Source of the DNA: Clostridia bacterium
GTDB lineage: Bacteria; Bacillota; Clostridia; UMGS1883
Length of the DNA: 33,525 nucleotides
Reading direction: 5' to 3'
NCBI GenBank assembly: GCA_017440585.1
Contig: JAFSGW010000021.1
Coordinates: 1-33,525 of the forward strand
Shown: positions 1 to 8,317 of the stretch, in pieces
Layout: every line of letters begins with the position of its first letter
Position numbering within the stretch: position 1 is the first letter of the stretch
Position numbers and translations under genes: made by a program
The notes under the pieces: generated by a model
What the model was told of the DNA's origin: nothing
The model's input: only the letters and a program-made list of their open reading frames with translations
The model's database searches: none

Positions 1-678
1 GCCCTGCCTTATGCATTCTGTGAAGAAATAAATTGCCGTAAAAATGCATACCATGAAGCCAATGTAGAAATTGCTCACAACAGCAACTGCCAGAGCTATT
101 ACATAAAGCTTCCACTTGCCTTCCTTAATAAGCGAGTATACTCCCAGCATAACAAGAGGCAGAAGTGCCACACAGTCGTGCCACATAATGTTCCAGTAAT
201 AGCCCAGAACATAACCGCACAGTGCGTACATCATGGAAAATACAACGGTACTTTTGTCCCACTTGTTAAACACCTTTTTAAGGTAAAGTGAGAAGAATAA
301 ACCCGAAAAACCAACCTTAAGCACTACAAGCAGTACCACAAGGTCACGGAGAGCTTCCTTGGAGACAAAGGCAACAAGGAAATTCAGGGGACTTGCACAG
401 TAATATGCAATAAGTGCCCAGAAGTTTATGCCCATACCTATGTTTTCGGAATAAAGAAGGGACTGTCCCTCCTTTATGCGAGCCTGAAGCTCACAAAGGA
501 AAGGATAATACTGATGCCACAGGTCCGTTACAAGAATCTGCTTATCGCCAAAGGGGTGCACACCGTTTATTATATAAATAATGTATAACACAAGTGCAGG
601 CAGCATGAAAGATGCTGCCCCGATAAGAAAGGATTTACTTTTAAATATTGTCTTAATTCTCTCTATAAGCTTTGCCAT
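1..678 (-). CDS. yfhO: YfhO-family membrane protein, N-terminal part
   Basis: The gene starts at 678 and runs off the left edge, so only the first 226 codons are visible. The product begins MAKLIERIKTIF, followed by a hydrophobic segment and then a conserved-looking loop with DLWHQYYPF and SLLYSENIGMGINFW. This pattern is typical of the start of YfhO-type polytopic membrane proteins, which in Bacillus relatives are linked to glycosylation of teichoic acids. Several more membrane segments follow (for example LVVLLVVLKVGFSG). It is the last visible gene of an operon whose previous gene, SPFH, ends 18 bases upstream. The ribosome binding site is weak, so translation may depend on the gene before it. 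The family call is made from remembered motifs; its substrate in this organism is unknown. Confidence 0.75.
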   Translation of the reverse strand, partial: MAKLIERIKTIFKSKSFLIGAASFMLPALVLYIIYIINGVHPFGDKQILVTDLWHQYYPFLCELQARIKEGQSLLYSENIGMGINFWALIAYYCASPLNFLVAFVSKEALRDLVVLLVVLKVGFSGLFFSLYLKKVFNKWDKSTVVFSMMYALCGYVLGYYWNIMWHDCVALLPLVMLGVYSLIKEGKWKLYVIALAVAVVSNFYIGFMVCIFTAIYFFTECIRQG

Positions 679-696
679 AAGTGTTCACTCAATTCT

Positions 697-1578
697 TCAG
701 TCGTGCATTACCTCTTTCAAGGATGCAGCAAGTGTTGTAAGGTTCTGAATTTCAGAAGGAATAATAAGCTTTGTAGCCTTGCCGTCTGCAACCTTCTCAA
801 GTGCTTCAAGGCTTCTGATGGAAATAGTTTCCTTCTTGGGGTTAGCTTCGTTTATAAGCTCAATACCCTTTGCAATAGCAGTCTGTACACGAAGGATTGC
901 TTCAGCTTCACCTTCAGCCTCGCGTATTTTGGATTCTCTCACTGCTTCTGCACGTAAGATAGCACTTTCCTTTTCACCTTCGGCAACGAGAATAGCACTT
1001 CTCTTTTCACCTTCGGCACGTAAAATAGCTTCTCTTCTTTCTCTTTCAGCCTTCATCTGCTTTTCCATTGCATCCTGGATTTCAGCAGGAGGAATAATAT
1101 TTTTTAATTCAACACGGTTAATCTTAATACCCCAGGGGTCTGTTGCTTCGTCAAGAATTGTGCGCATCTTGGCATTTACAACATCACGGGAGGTGAGTGT
1201 TTCGTCAAGCTCCATCTCGCCTATGATGTTACGAAGTGTTGTGGCAGTAAGTGTTTCAATTGCCATCATGGGGTGTTCAACACCGTAGCAGTAAAGCTTG
1301 GGGTCTGTTATCTGGAAGTAAACAACCGTGTCAATCTGCATTGTTACGTTATCCTTTGTAATAACAGCCTGAGGCCTGAAGTCAGCAACTCTTTCCTTAA
1401 GGTTAACTGTCGCAACAATACGGTCAATAAAGGGCACCTTAACGTGTAAACCAACTGACCAGGTTTCCTTATAGGCACCAAGGCGTTCAATAACCATAGC
1501 CTTTGCCTGGGGAACGATTTTAATATTAAGTACAACAACTATAAGTGCAATAATAATTAAAGCTATCAATAATGGCAT
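697..1578 (-). CDS. SPFH/band 7 (stomatin-like, QmcA-type) membrane protein
   Basis: This 293-residue protein has one N-terminal membrane helix (about residues 3-18). A band 7/SPFH domain follows, with the typical pieces ERLGAY, VPFID, DNVTMQIDTVVYFQI and TLRNIIGEMELDETL. Next comes a long charged coiled coil (about 165-235) rich in AEGEKESAILRAEA-like repeats. Proteins of this kind form membrane-anchored scaffolds that organise microdomains and regulate membrane proteases. The NfeD gene lies immediately upstream with a 2-base gap. SPFH plus NfeD is a classic conserved pair, so the two products probably act as one complex. The start has a good ribosome binding site (GGAGG, 7 bases before ATG). 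Confidence 0.93.
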   Translation of the reverse strand: MPLLIALIIIALIVVVLNIKIVPQAKAMVIERLGAYKETWSVGLHVKVPFIDRIVATVNLKERVADFRPQAVITKDNVTMQIDTVVYFQITDPKLYCYGVEHPMMAIETLTATTLRNIIGEMELDETLTSRDVVNAKMRTILDEATDPWGIKINRVELKNIIPPAEIQDAMEKQMKAERERREAILRAEGEKRSAILVAEGEKESAILRAEAVRESKIREAEGEAEAILRVQTAIAKGIELINEANPKKETISIRSLEALEKVADGKATKLIIPSEIQNLTTLAASLKEVMHD

Positions 1579-1580
1579 AA

Positions 1581-2006
1581 TTAAACCTCCGTTCTTTCTA
1601 CTACAAGCTTCACGCCCTCAATGGCGGAAACCTTAACCTTTACTCCTGCAGGGATATCCTCCTTGGCCTTAGCCGACCACAAATTACCCTGCACCAAAAC
1701 TGTACCCTTGCCCAATACGGGCTCAATATCACTCTCTACAACACCTTCTGCACCAATAAGGCGGTCTGCATTTGTGGGTTCGTGCTTTCCCTTGAACTTA
1801 TCACCGAAAAACTTTTTGAAAACCACAACTGCAATTGCCGACACAACTGCAAAAATAAGTATACAGCCACTGTCCCCCATACCGAAATATGAGCACACTG
1901 CCGCAATAAGTGCACCGAGAGCAAACCAGATGGAAATAAGCATCGGAGTAGCTGCCTCAATTATAAGAAACAGCACCATAACTCCAATCCAGAAAAAAGC
2001 GTTCAT
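1581..2006 (-). CDS. NfeD-like membrane protein
   Basis: This 141-residue protein has two or three N-terminal membrane segments (about 4-45 and 47-62). A soluble C-terminal domain with an OB-fold-like beta pattern follows (about 75-141), including the motif LIGAEGVVESDIEP and the glycine-rich GKGTVLVQGNLWSAKA. This is the short form of NfeD, which lacks the ClpP-like protease domain found in long forms. It is translated just ahead of the SPFH gene (2-base gap), the usual genetic partner of NfeD. Its likely role is to work with the SPFH scaffold at the membrane; the exact function is not established for the family. Confidence 0.9.
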   Translation of the reverse strand: MNAFFWIGVMVLFLIIEAATPMLISIWFALGALIAAVCSYFGMGDSGCILIFAVVSAIAVVVFKKFFGDKFKGKHEPTNADRLIGAEGVVESDIEPVLGKGTVLVQGNLWSAKAKEDIPAGVKVKVSAIEGVKLVVERTEV

Positions 2007-2024
2007 AAATCTGTTCCCCCCTCT

Positions 2025-3131
2025 TTAACCTCTGGAAACAAGAATATTGAATTCTGCAAGGCGATTAAGCAAAACTGCCGCCTCAGCTCTTGTCATGTTA
2101 TCAGCGGGACGGATAAGCTTATTATCGTCACCCTTAAGGATTTTTGCTCTTATAAGCCCTGCAACGCTTTCTTTAGCATAGCCTGCAACACTATCCTTAT
2201 CCGAAAACTCTGAAATATATTCATCAACATCAATTTCGGGGTTAACCTTATTCATTTTAAGCATTGTTCTGAAAACAAGAGTGCATATATCCTGCCTTGT
2301 GATAGTTTCATCGGGGCGGAAGTTACCGTTTTCGTCACCCTTTGCAATTCCAAGTGCCCTTGCAGTCATAATACTTTCATACTGATAGCTGTCCTCTTTA
2401 ACATCGCCGAAGGGCTCAACTGTTTTTGTGGACTTCTGCTTGCAAACTCTCATAAGCATTGTAACAAAATCACCACGGGTAATGCTCTCTCCCGGGAAGT
2501 AGGACTTATCTGCAATGTCCTTTGTAACGCCTAAGGTTGCCATAACACCTACAGCCTTCTCTGCCCAGTCGTAGCCAAACATATCGTCAAAGGGTGTAAG
2601 GGGCTTTGCATCTTCAATAAGTGAAATCTCTTCACCGTCAGCATCCTCTTTAATTTCAACAGAAGCACCCTTAAGATTAAGGCTGTAGAAAGCGTTTTCA
2701 TTAGCTTTTCCAAGCATGCAGTCATCAAGAGAAATTGCAAATTCTCCGGTCTTCTTTGCTTTAAAGAGAAGTGAGCATATAACACTTTCCTTAACGCCTC
2801 TTATTCTCTGGTCATAACCTTCAAAGGTAAAAGTACCTTTTTCGTTATCAAACTGATTTGTAAGCACGCCAAGGTCACGGTTTGTATACACGGGAGCAAC
2901 AAGCTCTGCCATTTCACTATCAAAGGTTCCGTTAATTCTGAAGGTAAGGAAAGCCGCCTCGTCGTCGCTCTTAACAATGTCAACCATAAACTGGTCGCCA
3001 ACCTCAACATCTTTTACCTCAATAACTGCTTCAAGGTCAAAATCATAATCTATAGGTTGCTGTGCAAATGCCATAGAAGGCATCATAAGCACACAAAGTG
3101 CAAGTAAAATACTAATAAATCTTTTCATCAT
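2025..3131 (-). CDS. Secreted protein with cohesin-like domain and three SLH domains
   Basis: This 368-residue protein opens with a signal peptide (MMKRFISILLALCVLMMPS, cleavage likely after MAFA). Residues about 27-165 have the look of a cohesin/carbohydrate-binding beta sandwich: VEVGDQFMVDI, a FTFEGYD strand, and a VICSLLFKAKKTGEF strand of the type in which cohesins read LxFKA. Three S-layer homology domains follow (about 185-368) with motifs such as YFPGESITRGDFVTML, NFRPDETITRQDICTLV and NMTRAEAAVLLNRLAEF. SLH triplets bind pyruvylated secondary cell-wall polymer, so the protein probably sits on the cell surface. A second ATG directly follows the first, and either could be used. It lies between a lipoprotein gene (14-base gap) and nfeD in one operon. 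The cohesin assignment is tentative; no dockerin protein was seen in the window. Confidence 0.85.
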   Translation of the reverse strand: MMKRFISILLALCVLMMPSMAFAQQPIDYDFDLEAVIEVKDVEVGDQFMVDIVKSDDEAAFLTFRINGTFDSEMAELVAPVYTNRDLGVLTNQFDNEKGTFTFEGYDQRIRGVKESVICSLLFKAKKTGEFAISLDDCMLGKANENAFYSLNLKGASVEIKEDADGEEISLIEDAKPLTPFDDMFGYDWAEKAVGVMATLGVTKDIADKSYFPGESITRGDFVTMLMRVCKQKSTKTVEPFGDVKEDSYQYESIMTARALGIAKGDENGNFRPDETITRQDICTLVFRTMLKMNKVNPEIDVDEYISEFSDKDSVAGYAKESVAGLIRAKILKGDDNKLIRPADNMTRAEAAVLLNRLAEFNILVSRG

Positions 3132-3145
3132 AATCCCTCTTTAAA

Positions 3146-3679
3146 TTACTGAACAATTACTTCAGGTGAGGTATAGCTTGTTACAAAGTAACCGCCGTTC
3201 TGCATTTCGATGTAAATATCGTATGTAGACGTTGTTATACCGTCACTTTCGATAGTTGTAATTGTGGAGTAGTACATATTTTCAATATCTTCAATTGCCT
3301 GAGGTGTGCTGTAGGTAACCTCAATGGGCTTTTCTGCTTCCTTACCGTAGTAGAAGTTCCATATAGTAAATTCATTCTTCATTCTTGTAAGGTAAATTTC
3401 CTTTAACTCTGCAGAAAAGAGTGCGTAAAGGATGGCACCGTTACCCTGCATGTAAGCCTGTCTCCAGTTTCTTACAACCTCGTCAAGGCTCTGTGCACGG
3501 TAGCCCGCGAGAAATTCAGCTGAAGCATCAAGGTCGCTGTTCCAGAATTCTTCCTGAACCTGAGCACCCGTAATATCGCTGGGTATAAGCTTTTCTCCGC
3601 CACCGCAGCCTGTCATAAGCACAGAAACCGCCATAACGGCACAGAGAATAATTGCAATACTTCTTTTTGTAACCTTCAT
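3146..3679 (-). CDS. Lipoprotein of unknown function
   Basis: This 177-residue protein has a lipoprotein signal: basic KVTKRS, a hydrophobic stretch, then LMTGCGGG with the lipid-carrying Cys at residue 25. The mature part has no membrane segment. It looks like a small alpha+beta domain, with a helix (AEFLAGYRAQSLDEVVRNWRQA) and then beta strands near the end (TYDIYIEMQNGGYFVTSY). The last part resembles NTF2-like or DUF4878-type small lipoprotein domains, but I do not recognise the family. It is the first gene after a strong promoter (3720-3748) and heads the operon that continues with the SLH protein, NfeD, SPFH and YfhO. A good ribosome binding site (AGGAGG) supports the start. Confidence 0.75.
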   Translation of the reverse strand: MKVTKRSIAIILCAVMAVSVLMTGCGGGEKLIPSDITGAQVQEEFWNSDLDASAEFLAGYRAQSLDEVVRNWRQAYMQGNGAILYALFSAELKEIYLTRMKNEFTIWNFYYGKEAEKPIEVTYSTPQAIEDIENMYYSTITTIESDGITTSTYDIYIEMQNGGYFVTSYTSPEVIVQ

Positions 3680-3719
3680 AATTTTTTCCTCCTGAAAATA
3701 TAAATAATCCCTTGATTTT

Positions 3720-3748
3720 ATTATACTATCTTTTTAATCAGATTTCAA
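3720..3748 (-). promoter_or_regulatory. Sigma-A promoter of the lipoprotein-SLH-nfeD-SPFH operon
   Basis: On the minus strand TTGAAA (3743-3748) and a perfect TATAAT (3720-3725) are separated by 17 bases, about 40 bases before the lipoprotein start. Confidence 0.85.
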
Positions 3749-3782
3749 CTGAATTATCGCAAAATATTTGGTTTTTCACGCC

Positions 3783-3811
3783 AAAAAAACGAGGCAGTTT
3801 TACCTGCCTCG
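3783..3811 (-). terminator. Intrinsic terminator of the 873-residue SLH protein gene
   Basis: An 8-base-pair stem CGAGGCAG/CTGCCTCG (3790-3797 and 3804-3811) has a 6-base loop. On the minus strand it is followed by a run of seven T. It lies 15 bases after the stop codon at 3826. Confidence 0.9.
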
Positions 3812-3825
3812 TTTTGAACCTGTCT

Positions 3826-6447
3826 TTATTTGTTTAAATATTCGTATACACGTACTGCAATTGTAGCAACTGTCTGACGGTTAACCTGGCTCTTGGGAAG
3901 GAACTGACCAAACTGGTCGCCTGTCATAATGCCTGTCTTGTTAACAGCTGCAACATAAATCTTTGCCCATGCGGAAACGTTGTAGCCGTCAGCAAAGAGG
4001 TTAACGTCTTCAGCATTGCCTGTTACGTTAAGAATTCTGGAAACCATTACGGCAATTTCTTCACGTGTGATGTAGTTATTGGGAGCAAAGGAAATTTCAC
4101 TCATACCGTTTACGTAGCCTGCTTCATAAGCAGCCATTACGTAGCCAAAGTGCCAATCCTTCTTTGTAACGTCACCAAATTTTTCATCAAAGTCCTGTTC
4201 ATGGTCAAGACCAAGAATTCTGCACACAATTGCTGTAAATTCAGCTCTTGTGATTTCTCTCTGAGGTTCAAACCAACCAAGTGCTGTACCGCCCATAAGC
4301 TCATATTCGTGAGCCTTATTTACGTTCGCAACAGCCCATGCATCAATGTTGGGGTCGGGATAATATTTGGAAGGACCGGGAACGAAATCTTCAGGTTCAG
4401 TGGGCTCTGTGTAATCGCCATCCTGCCAGGGATCGTCCTTAGGCTCAGTAGGCTTTGTATTCCATTCTTCCTCTTCTTCCTTAAGCTCGTCTCTGCAATC
4501 CTTACATACTTCAAGGTCTTCGCCGTCGTATTCAACGTCGTATACCTTTGTTACCTTATCGCCGCAGTTATCGCACTTGTAAGTAATAACAGATTCCTTA
4601 CTTGTTTTTTCTTCCTCTTCATCATCGTCATCATCGCCGGCAGGAGCAGCAGAGCCTGTAAACTTCAGCTCAACGCTACCGTAAACAGCTGCGGGGCATT
4701 CATCTGCCTTAACACCAACCTGTTCACCCCAGGAAAGTGTATAAGTACCCCTGTATTCAACAGAAGGAAGAGTTACTCTACCGTCACTGTTTGTATTGAG
4801 TCTCTTGTCGCTGTATTCGTCACCGTCAAAATAAACGTCCATATCATCGATGGGGTCTGTCAAATCGCTGTCGGAATAGAAGTATACATATACCTTCTTA
4901 CCTGCTACAAGCTCACCATCAACCTTGTAGTAAACAACGGGAACTGTATCCTCATCACCGAAGTAGAAGAGAATTTCGTCGTTTGTATAGATGATAACGT
5001 CTTCAAGATCGTCATCGGGTGTGTAAATCTTATCGTTTACAACAACATACCAGCCACTGTCACGTGTAATGTCACCATTTTCGTTGGAGTAACCGCTTGT
5101 TGTCTTGGATTCGAAATATGTGAAGTTTGTTTCTTCCCTGTTTGCTTCATATTCAATGTCCTCGTCTTCAAGAACCTCAAGCATGAAGTTGTAAAGGTCA
5201 TATTCTTCAATCTTTGCAGTCTTTGTTCTCTTAAGAAGTGTCTTGTGAGCACCTTCAATTCTTACATAAGCCTGAACGGAGCCGTCACGGTCTGTATCAA
5301 GGTCCTGCTTAACAGAAATCATCTTGAGGGGCTTTGTAGAGGACTGGTAGTAGGAAGCCATAACCTTACCGCCCTGGTAAGATGTAATCCAGCTTGCTGT
5401 AGCCTTAACTGTGTATTCACCGTCAGCATTTGTACTCTTACCCGTACCGCTTGTAGCACCTCTCTTGATAACAGCAACCTTTGCACCCTTAATGGGTTCA
5501 TCAGTTTCCGCATTTGTAACAGTAACTGTTACAGTATCGTTAGCACTGATATCATCGGGAGTAACTTCAACGGAAGGATAAATAACCTTGCCAACTTCAC
5601 CGAAGTAAAGAACAACCTGGTCACCACCGTTGATTTCAACTTCACTCCAGTCTGTGTCTGCATCATATGCAACGCCATTCAAGAAGAAGTTCCATGTACA
5701 ATCCTTTAAGTAGGAGCTTGTGCTGCCATCCTTAAGTGTGTATGTAGAGCTTGTTGCTGTGGATGCAATAGCTGTGATCTTCTTCTTGTTATCCTTGTAG
5801 TTACGGTCTTCTTCCTCAAGAACATATTCAGCAAGGTCAAATACAGTCTTGTCCTTCAAAACGTCAAGGTTAACGATTGTTTCGTCAATATAACGGTTTG
5901 TTGTACCTTCAATCCAGATTGTAGCCTTGTTGGAGCCGTCATCATCGTTGTCAACAACAGTGTTGCCCTTCTTGATAAGGAAGCTGTCGGAGCCGAGCTC
6001 TTCATCTGTGTCGTCATCGTAAACAACAACTGCATATTCAGCACCTACTGTAGCATCCTCAAGGTCATAGGAAACGCCGGAAGTTCTGAACTTGGAAGCA
6101 GAAACAAGCTCTTCAAATTCAACTCTGTCGTCCTTACATGTAATTTCAACTCTTACTACGGAAACATCACCTGTAACAGTACCCTTAACAACTACTGTAT
6201 CGTTGGGAAGATAAGAATTGGAAAGGCTGATGTTAACACTCTTTTCAACTTCTTCATCTGTTTCCTCTTCAGTTTCTTCTTCGGATTCTTCTTCCTCAGG
6301 CTCTGTAGTTGTTTCTTCTTCAGCAGCCTCTGTGGTTGTTTCTTCCTCAGTGCTTTCGCCTGTAGGCTCTTCAGCAAATACACTTACTGCGCACACAGAG
6401 AAAAGCATACACATAGCAAGAAGCAACGCTAATAATTTCTTTGCCAT
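3826..6447 (-). CDS. Large exported SLH protein with two DUF4430-like units and a CxxC-CxxC zinc-ribbon-like insert
   Basis: This 873-residue protein has a signal peptide (MAKKLLALLLAMCMLFSVCA, cut near VFA). A very acidic Glu/Thr-rich stretch follows (about 26-68). After a beta-rich domain (about 70-165) come two similar units at about 175-380 and 385-605. Each starts with a DUF4430/transcobalamin-like piece (TVFDLAEYVLEEE; YDLYNFMLEVLEDE; later WNFFLNGVAYDADTDW and GWYVVVNDKIYTPDDDL) and ends with an Ig- or carboxypeptidase-regulatory-like piece (TNADGEYTV; TNSDGRVTL). An Asp/Glu linker then leads to a zinc-ribbon-like module with Cys625, Cys628, Cys648 and Cys651. SLH domains fill about 700-873 (REITRAEFTAIVCRILGL, YITREEIAVMVSRILNV, QVNRQTVATIAVRVYEYL). 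It is probably a wall-attached surface protein; ligand unknown. It is monocistronic with its own promoter and terminator. Confidence 0.85.
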   Translation of the reverse strand: MAKKLLALLLAMCMLFSVCAVSVFAEEPTGESTEEETTTEAAEEETTTEPEEEESEEETEEETDEEVEKSVNISLSNSYLPNDTVVVKGTVTGDVSVVRVEITCKDDRVEFEELVSASKFRTSGVSYDLEDATVGAEYAVVVYDDDTDEELGSDSFLIKKGNTVVDNDDDGSNKATIWIEGTTNRYIDETIVNLDVLKDKTVFDLAEYVLEEEDRNYKDNKKKITAIASTATSSTYTLKDGSTSSYLKDCTWNFFLNGVAYDADTDWSEVEINGGDQVVLYFGEVGKVIYPSVEVTPDDISANDTVTVTVTNAETDEPIKGAKVAVIKRGATSGTGKSTNADGEYTVKATASWITSYQGGKVMASYYQSSTKPLKMISVKQDLDTDRDGSVQAYVRIEGAHKTLLKRTKTAKIEEYDLYNFMLEVLEDEDIEYEANREETNFTYFESKTTSGYSNENGDITRDSGWYVVVNDKIYTPDDDLEDVIIYTNDEILFYFGDEDTVPVVYYKVDGELVAGKKVYVYFYSDSDLTDPIDDMDVYFDGDEYSDKRLNTNSDGRVTLPSVEYRGTYTLSWGEQVGVKADECPAAVYGSVELKFTGSAAPAGDDDDDEEEEKTSKESVITYKCDNCGDKVTKVYDVEYDGEDLEVCKDCRDELKEEEEEWNTKPTEPKDDPWQDGDYTEPTEPEDFVPGPSKYYPDPNIDAWAVANVNKAHEYELMGGTALGWFEPQREITRAEFTAIVCRILGLDHEQDFDEKFGDVTKKDWHFGYVMAAYEAGYVNGMSEISFAPNNYITREEIAVMVSRILNVTGNAEDVNLFADGYNVSAWAKIYVAAVNKTGIMTGDQFGQFLPKSQVNRQTVATIAVRVYEYLNK

Positions 6448-6499
6448 TTAAATACCCTCCTTATAGGATTAAAAATTTACAGATTAATATACCTTTTAC

Positions 6500-6528
6500 A
6501 GTATAACACAGAAAAAACAATATTTCAA
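6500..6528 (-). promoter_or_regulatory. Sigma-A promoter of the large SLH protein gene
   Basis: On the minus strand TTGAAA (6523-6528) and TATACT (6500-6505) are separated by 17 bases, about 50 bases before the start codon. AAGGAGGG serves as ribosome binding site. Confidence 0.85.
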
Positions 6529-6586
6529 CCACAAAATGTAGTCCTTTTATTGTATCTGCTCCCCTATATAATACTTTTTTATCGCC

Positions 6587-6616
6587 AAAAAAGTTGCACC
6601 GAATGCAACTTTTTTT
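6587..6616 (-). terminator. Intrinsic terminator after rsmE (end of the heat-shock operon)
   Basis: A 7-base-pair core stem AGTTGCA/TGCAACT (6592-6598 and 6604-6610) is flanked by A and T runs that extend the pairing. It gives a T tract on the minus strand just after the rsmE stop codon at 6618. It closes the hrcA-grpE-dnaK-dnaJ-prmA-rsmE transcript. Confidence 0.9.
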
Positions 6617-6617
6617 G

Positions 6618-7343
6618 TTATTCCATATCCCCTGCTATATAAAGGCATAATGCCGAGGCAATAAGCCCTGCAGTTTCAGTGCGGAGAATTCTCTTTCCCA
6701 GGGTAACTCTCTTCACACCTGCCTCCTCCGCTTTTTTTACCTCGCTCTCTTCAAAGCCACCCTCGGGACCGATTAAAATACCAAATGTTTTCATGTTTGC
6801 ATTAACAGCATCACTCATCTTCCCGTCCTTTTCGCATTCATAGGGAATTATTGCACCGTCCATTTGACTCATGCAGTTTATTGCCTCATCAAAGCTTACG
6901 GGGCTGTCCACTCTGGGCACATATGCTCTTCCGCACTGCTTTGCCGCCTCAAAGGCAATTTTCTGAAGCCTTTCAATTTTTGCATCCTTGTCAATTTTTG
7001 CAACAATCCGCTTTGTGTTAACGGGCACAATTCTTGTTACGCCAAGCTCTGTTGCCTTTTGTATAATAAGGTCCATCTTGGGGTTTTTGGGAATGCCCTG
7101 AAAAAGGGTAATCTTTAAATCGGGCTCTGTTTCCGAGGCATATCTTTTAACCGCCTTAACCAAAACCGTTTTATTTTCAATCCTGTCAATTACGCCGTCA
7201 ATGCAGTTTCCATCGCCGTCAAAAAGGGTAAGGCCTTCACCCTCCTTCATACGGAGAACCTTTATCATGTGGTTTGCTTCATCACCGGAAATCTCAACAG
7301 GATCCTTCAAAAATTCATCTTTTTCAACAAAAAAGTTTGCCAT
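6618..7343 (-). CDS. rsmE: 16S rRNA m3U1498 methyltransferase RsmE
   Basis: This 241-residue protein is of normal family length. It has an N-terminal PUA-like domain (MANFFVEKDEFL, EISGDEANHMIKVLRMKEGE). A C-terminal SPOUT (knotted) methyltransferase domain follows, with KNPKMDLIIQKATELGV, KRIVAKID, LIGPEGGFEESEVKKAEEAG and LGKRILRTETA. The GPEGG and LRTETA motifs form the S-adenosylmethionine-binding knot. It methylates N3 of U1498 in 16S rRNA. It is the last gene of the dnaK operon, 9 bases after prmA, an arrangement common in Firmicutes. Confidence 0.96.
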   Translation of the reverse strand: MANFFVEKDEFLKDPVEISGDEANHMIKVLRMKEGEGLTLFDGDGNCIDGVIDRIENKTVLVKAVKRYASETEPDLKITLFQGIPKNPKMDLIIQKATELGVTRIVPVNTKRIVAKIDKDAKIERLQKIAFEAAKQCGRAYVPRVDSPVSFDEAINCMSQMDGAIIPYECEKDGKMSDAVNANMKTFGILIGPEGGFEESEVKKAEEAGVKRVTLGKRILRTETAGLIASALCLYIAGDME

Positions 7344-7352
7344 GGTACTCTC

Positions 7353-8306
7353 CTATCTGCACACAAAGGCGTACCAGTCACCATCGTGCTTAACCTCAAG
7401 TATTTCAAAGCCGTTTTCAATAAGTGCTTCTCTGACTTCCTCCATACGGAAATCGATAATCCCCGATGTAATGAAGCAGCCGTCCTCCCTCATAAAGCTT
7501 CTCACCTTTTTTGAAAGAGGTATTATAACATCGGCAACAATATTTGCCACAACAACGTCATATTTTTCTTCCGAGAGGCGTTCACAAAGCTTTGTGTCGG
7601 AAAGCACATTACCGCACTCCACAAGATATGTATCTTTTCCGATACCGTTAAGTGCCGCATTCTCATAGGCAATCTTTTCGCAGTTGGGGTCAATGTCTAC
7701 AGCATAGGCACTCTTCGCACCCAACAAAAGTGCAATAACAGAAAGAATACCGCTGCCACAGCCAAGGTCACATACCTTATCGCCCTTCTTAACCATCTTC
7801 TCCAAGGCTTCAACACACATTCTTGTGGTTTCATGCTGTCCTGAGCCAAAGGTCATACCGGGGTCAATTTCAAACACAAGCTTTCCTTCTGTGTTCTCAA
7901 CCTCTTCCCAGTGAGGCTTTATAATAATGTTGTCACCAACATAAAGAGGCTTGAAATACTGTCTCCAGTTGTTTTCCCAGTCCTCCTGAGCCATGTTCTC
8001 AATTGTAATTTCCAAGCTTCCGTACTCGCCTGTTTTTAAAGCTTCAAGAGCACCTCTTATGTTTGCAAGTGTTTCGGGAGCCTTGCTGTCCTCTTCAATA
8101 TAGGTTTTAACCTTTGTAGGGCCCTGTTTTTCGTTGTAAAGGTCTTCGTCAACATAATCCCAGAAGTCCTTGTTTTCTTCTAAAAAGCCGTTGAAATCGT
8201 CCTTATCCTCAATTTCAAAGCCCTCAATACCAACCTTTGTAAGAGCGTCACATACTTCATCTATGCCCCAGGCATTGGTTTCTATTGAAATCTGAAGCCA
8301 ATTCAT
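7353..8306 (-). CDS. prmA: Ribosomal protein L11 methyltransferase PrmA
   Basis: This 317-residue protein has the N-terminal L11-recognition domain (MNWLQISIETNAWGIDEV). A class I methyltransferase domain follows with GMTFGSGQHETTRMC, CDLGCGSGILSVIALLLGA (motif I) and VVANIVADVIIPL, the last being the substrate-loop motif. It tri-methylates several amino groups of ribosomal protein L11 using S-adenosylmethionine. It lies 11 bases after dnaJ and 9 bases before rsmE, so it is part of the heat-shock operon. The start has a good site (AAGGAG, 7 bases before ATG). Confidence 0.96.
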   Translation of the reverse strand: MNWLQISIETNAWGIDEVCDALTKVGIEGFEIEDKDDFNGFLEENKDFWDYVDEDLYNEKQGPTKVKTYIEEDSKAPETLANIRGALEALKTGEYGSLEITIENMAQEDWENNWRQYFKPLYVGDNIIIKPHWEEVENTEGKLVFEIDPGMTFGSGQHETTRMCVEALEKMVKKGDKVCDLGCGSGILSVIALLLGAKSAYAVDIDPNCEKIAYENAALNGIGKDTYLVECGNVLSDTKLCERLSEEKYDVVVANIVADVIIPLSKKVRSFMREDGCFITSGIIDFRMEEVREALIENGFEILEVKHDGDWYAFVCR

Positions 8307-8317
8307 AGTTAATCTCC

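Noticed and set aside
2025..3131. Cellulosome scaffold
   Set aside because: One cohesin-like domain is only weakly supported, and no dockerin occurs in the enzymes of this window.
4150..5709. Long plus-strand open frame (519 codons)
   Set aside because: It is antisense to the 873-residue SLH protein gene. Its translation is Cys/Val/Phe-rich without domains, an effect of biased codon use in the real gene.
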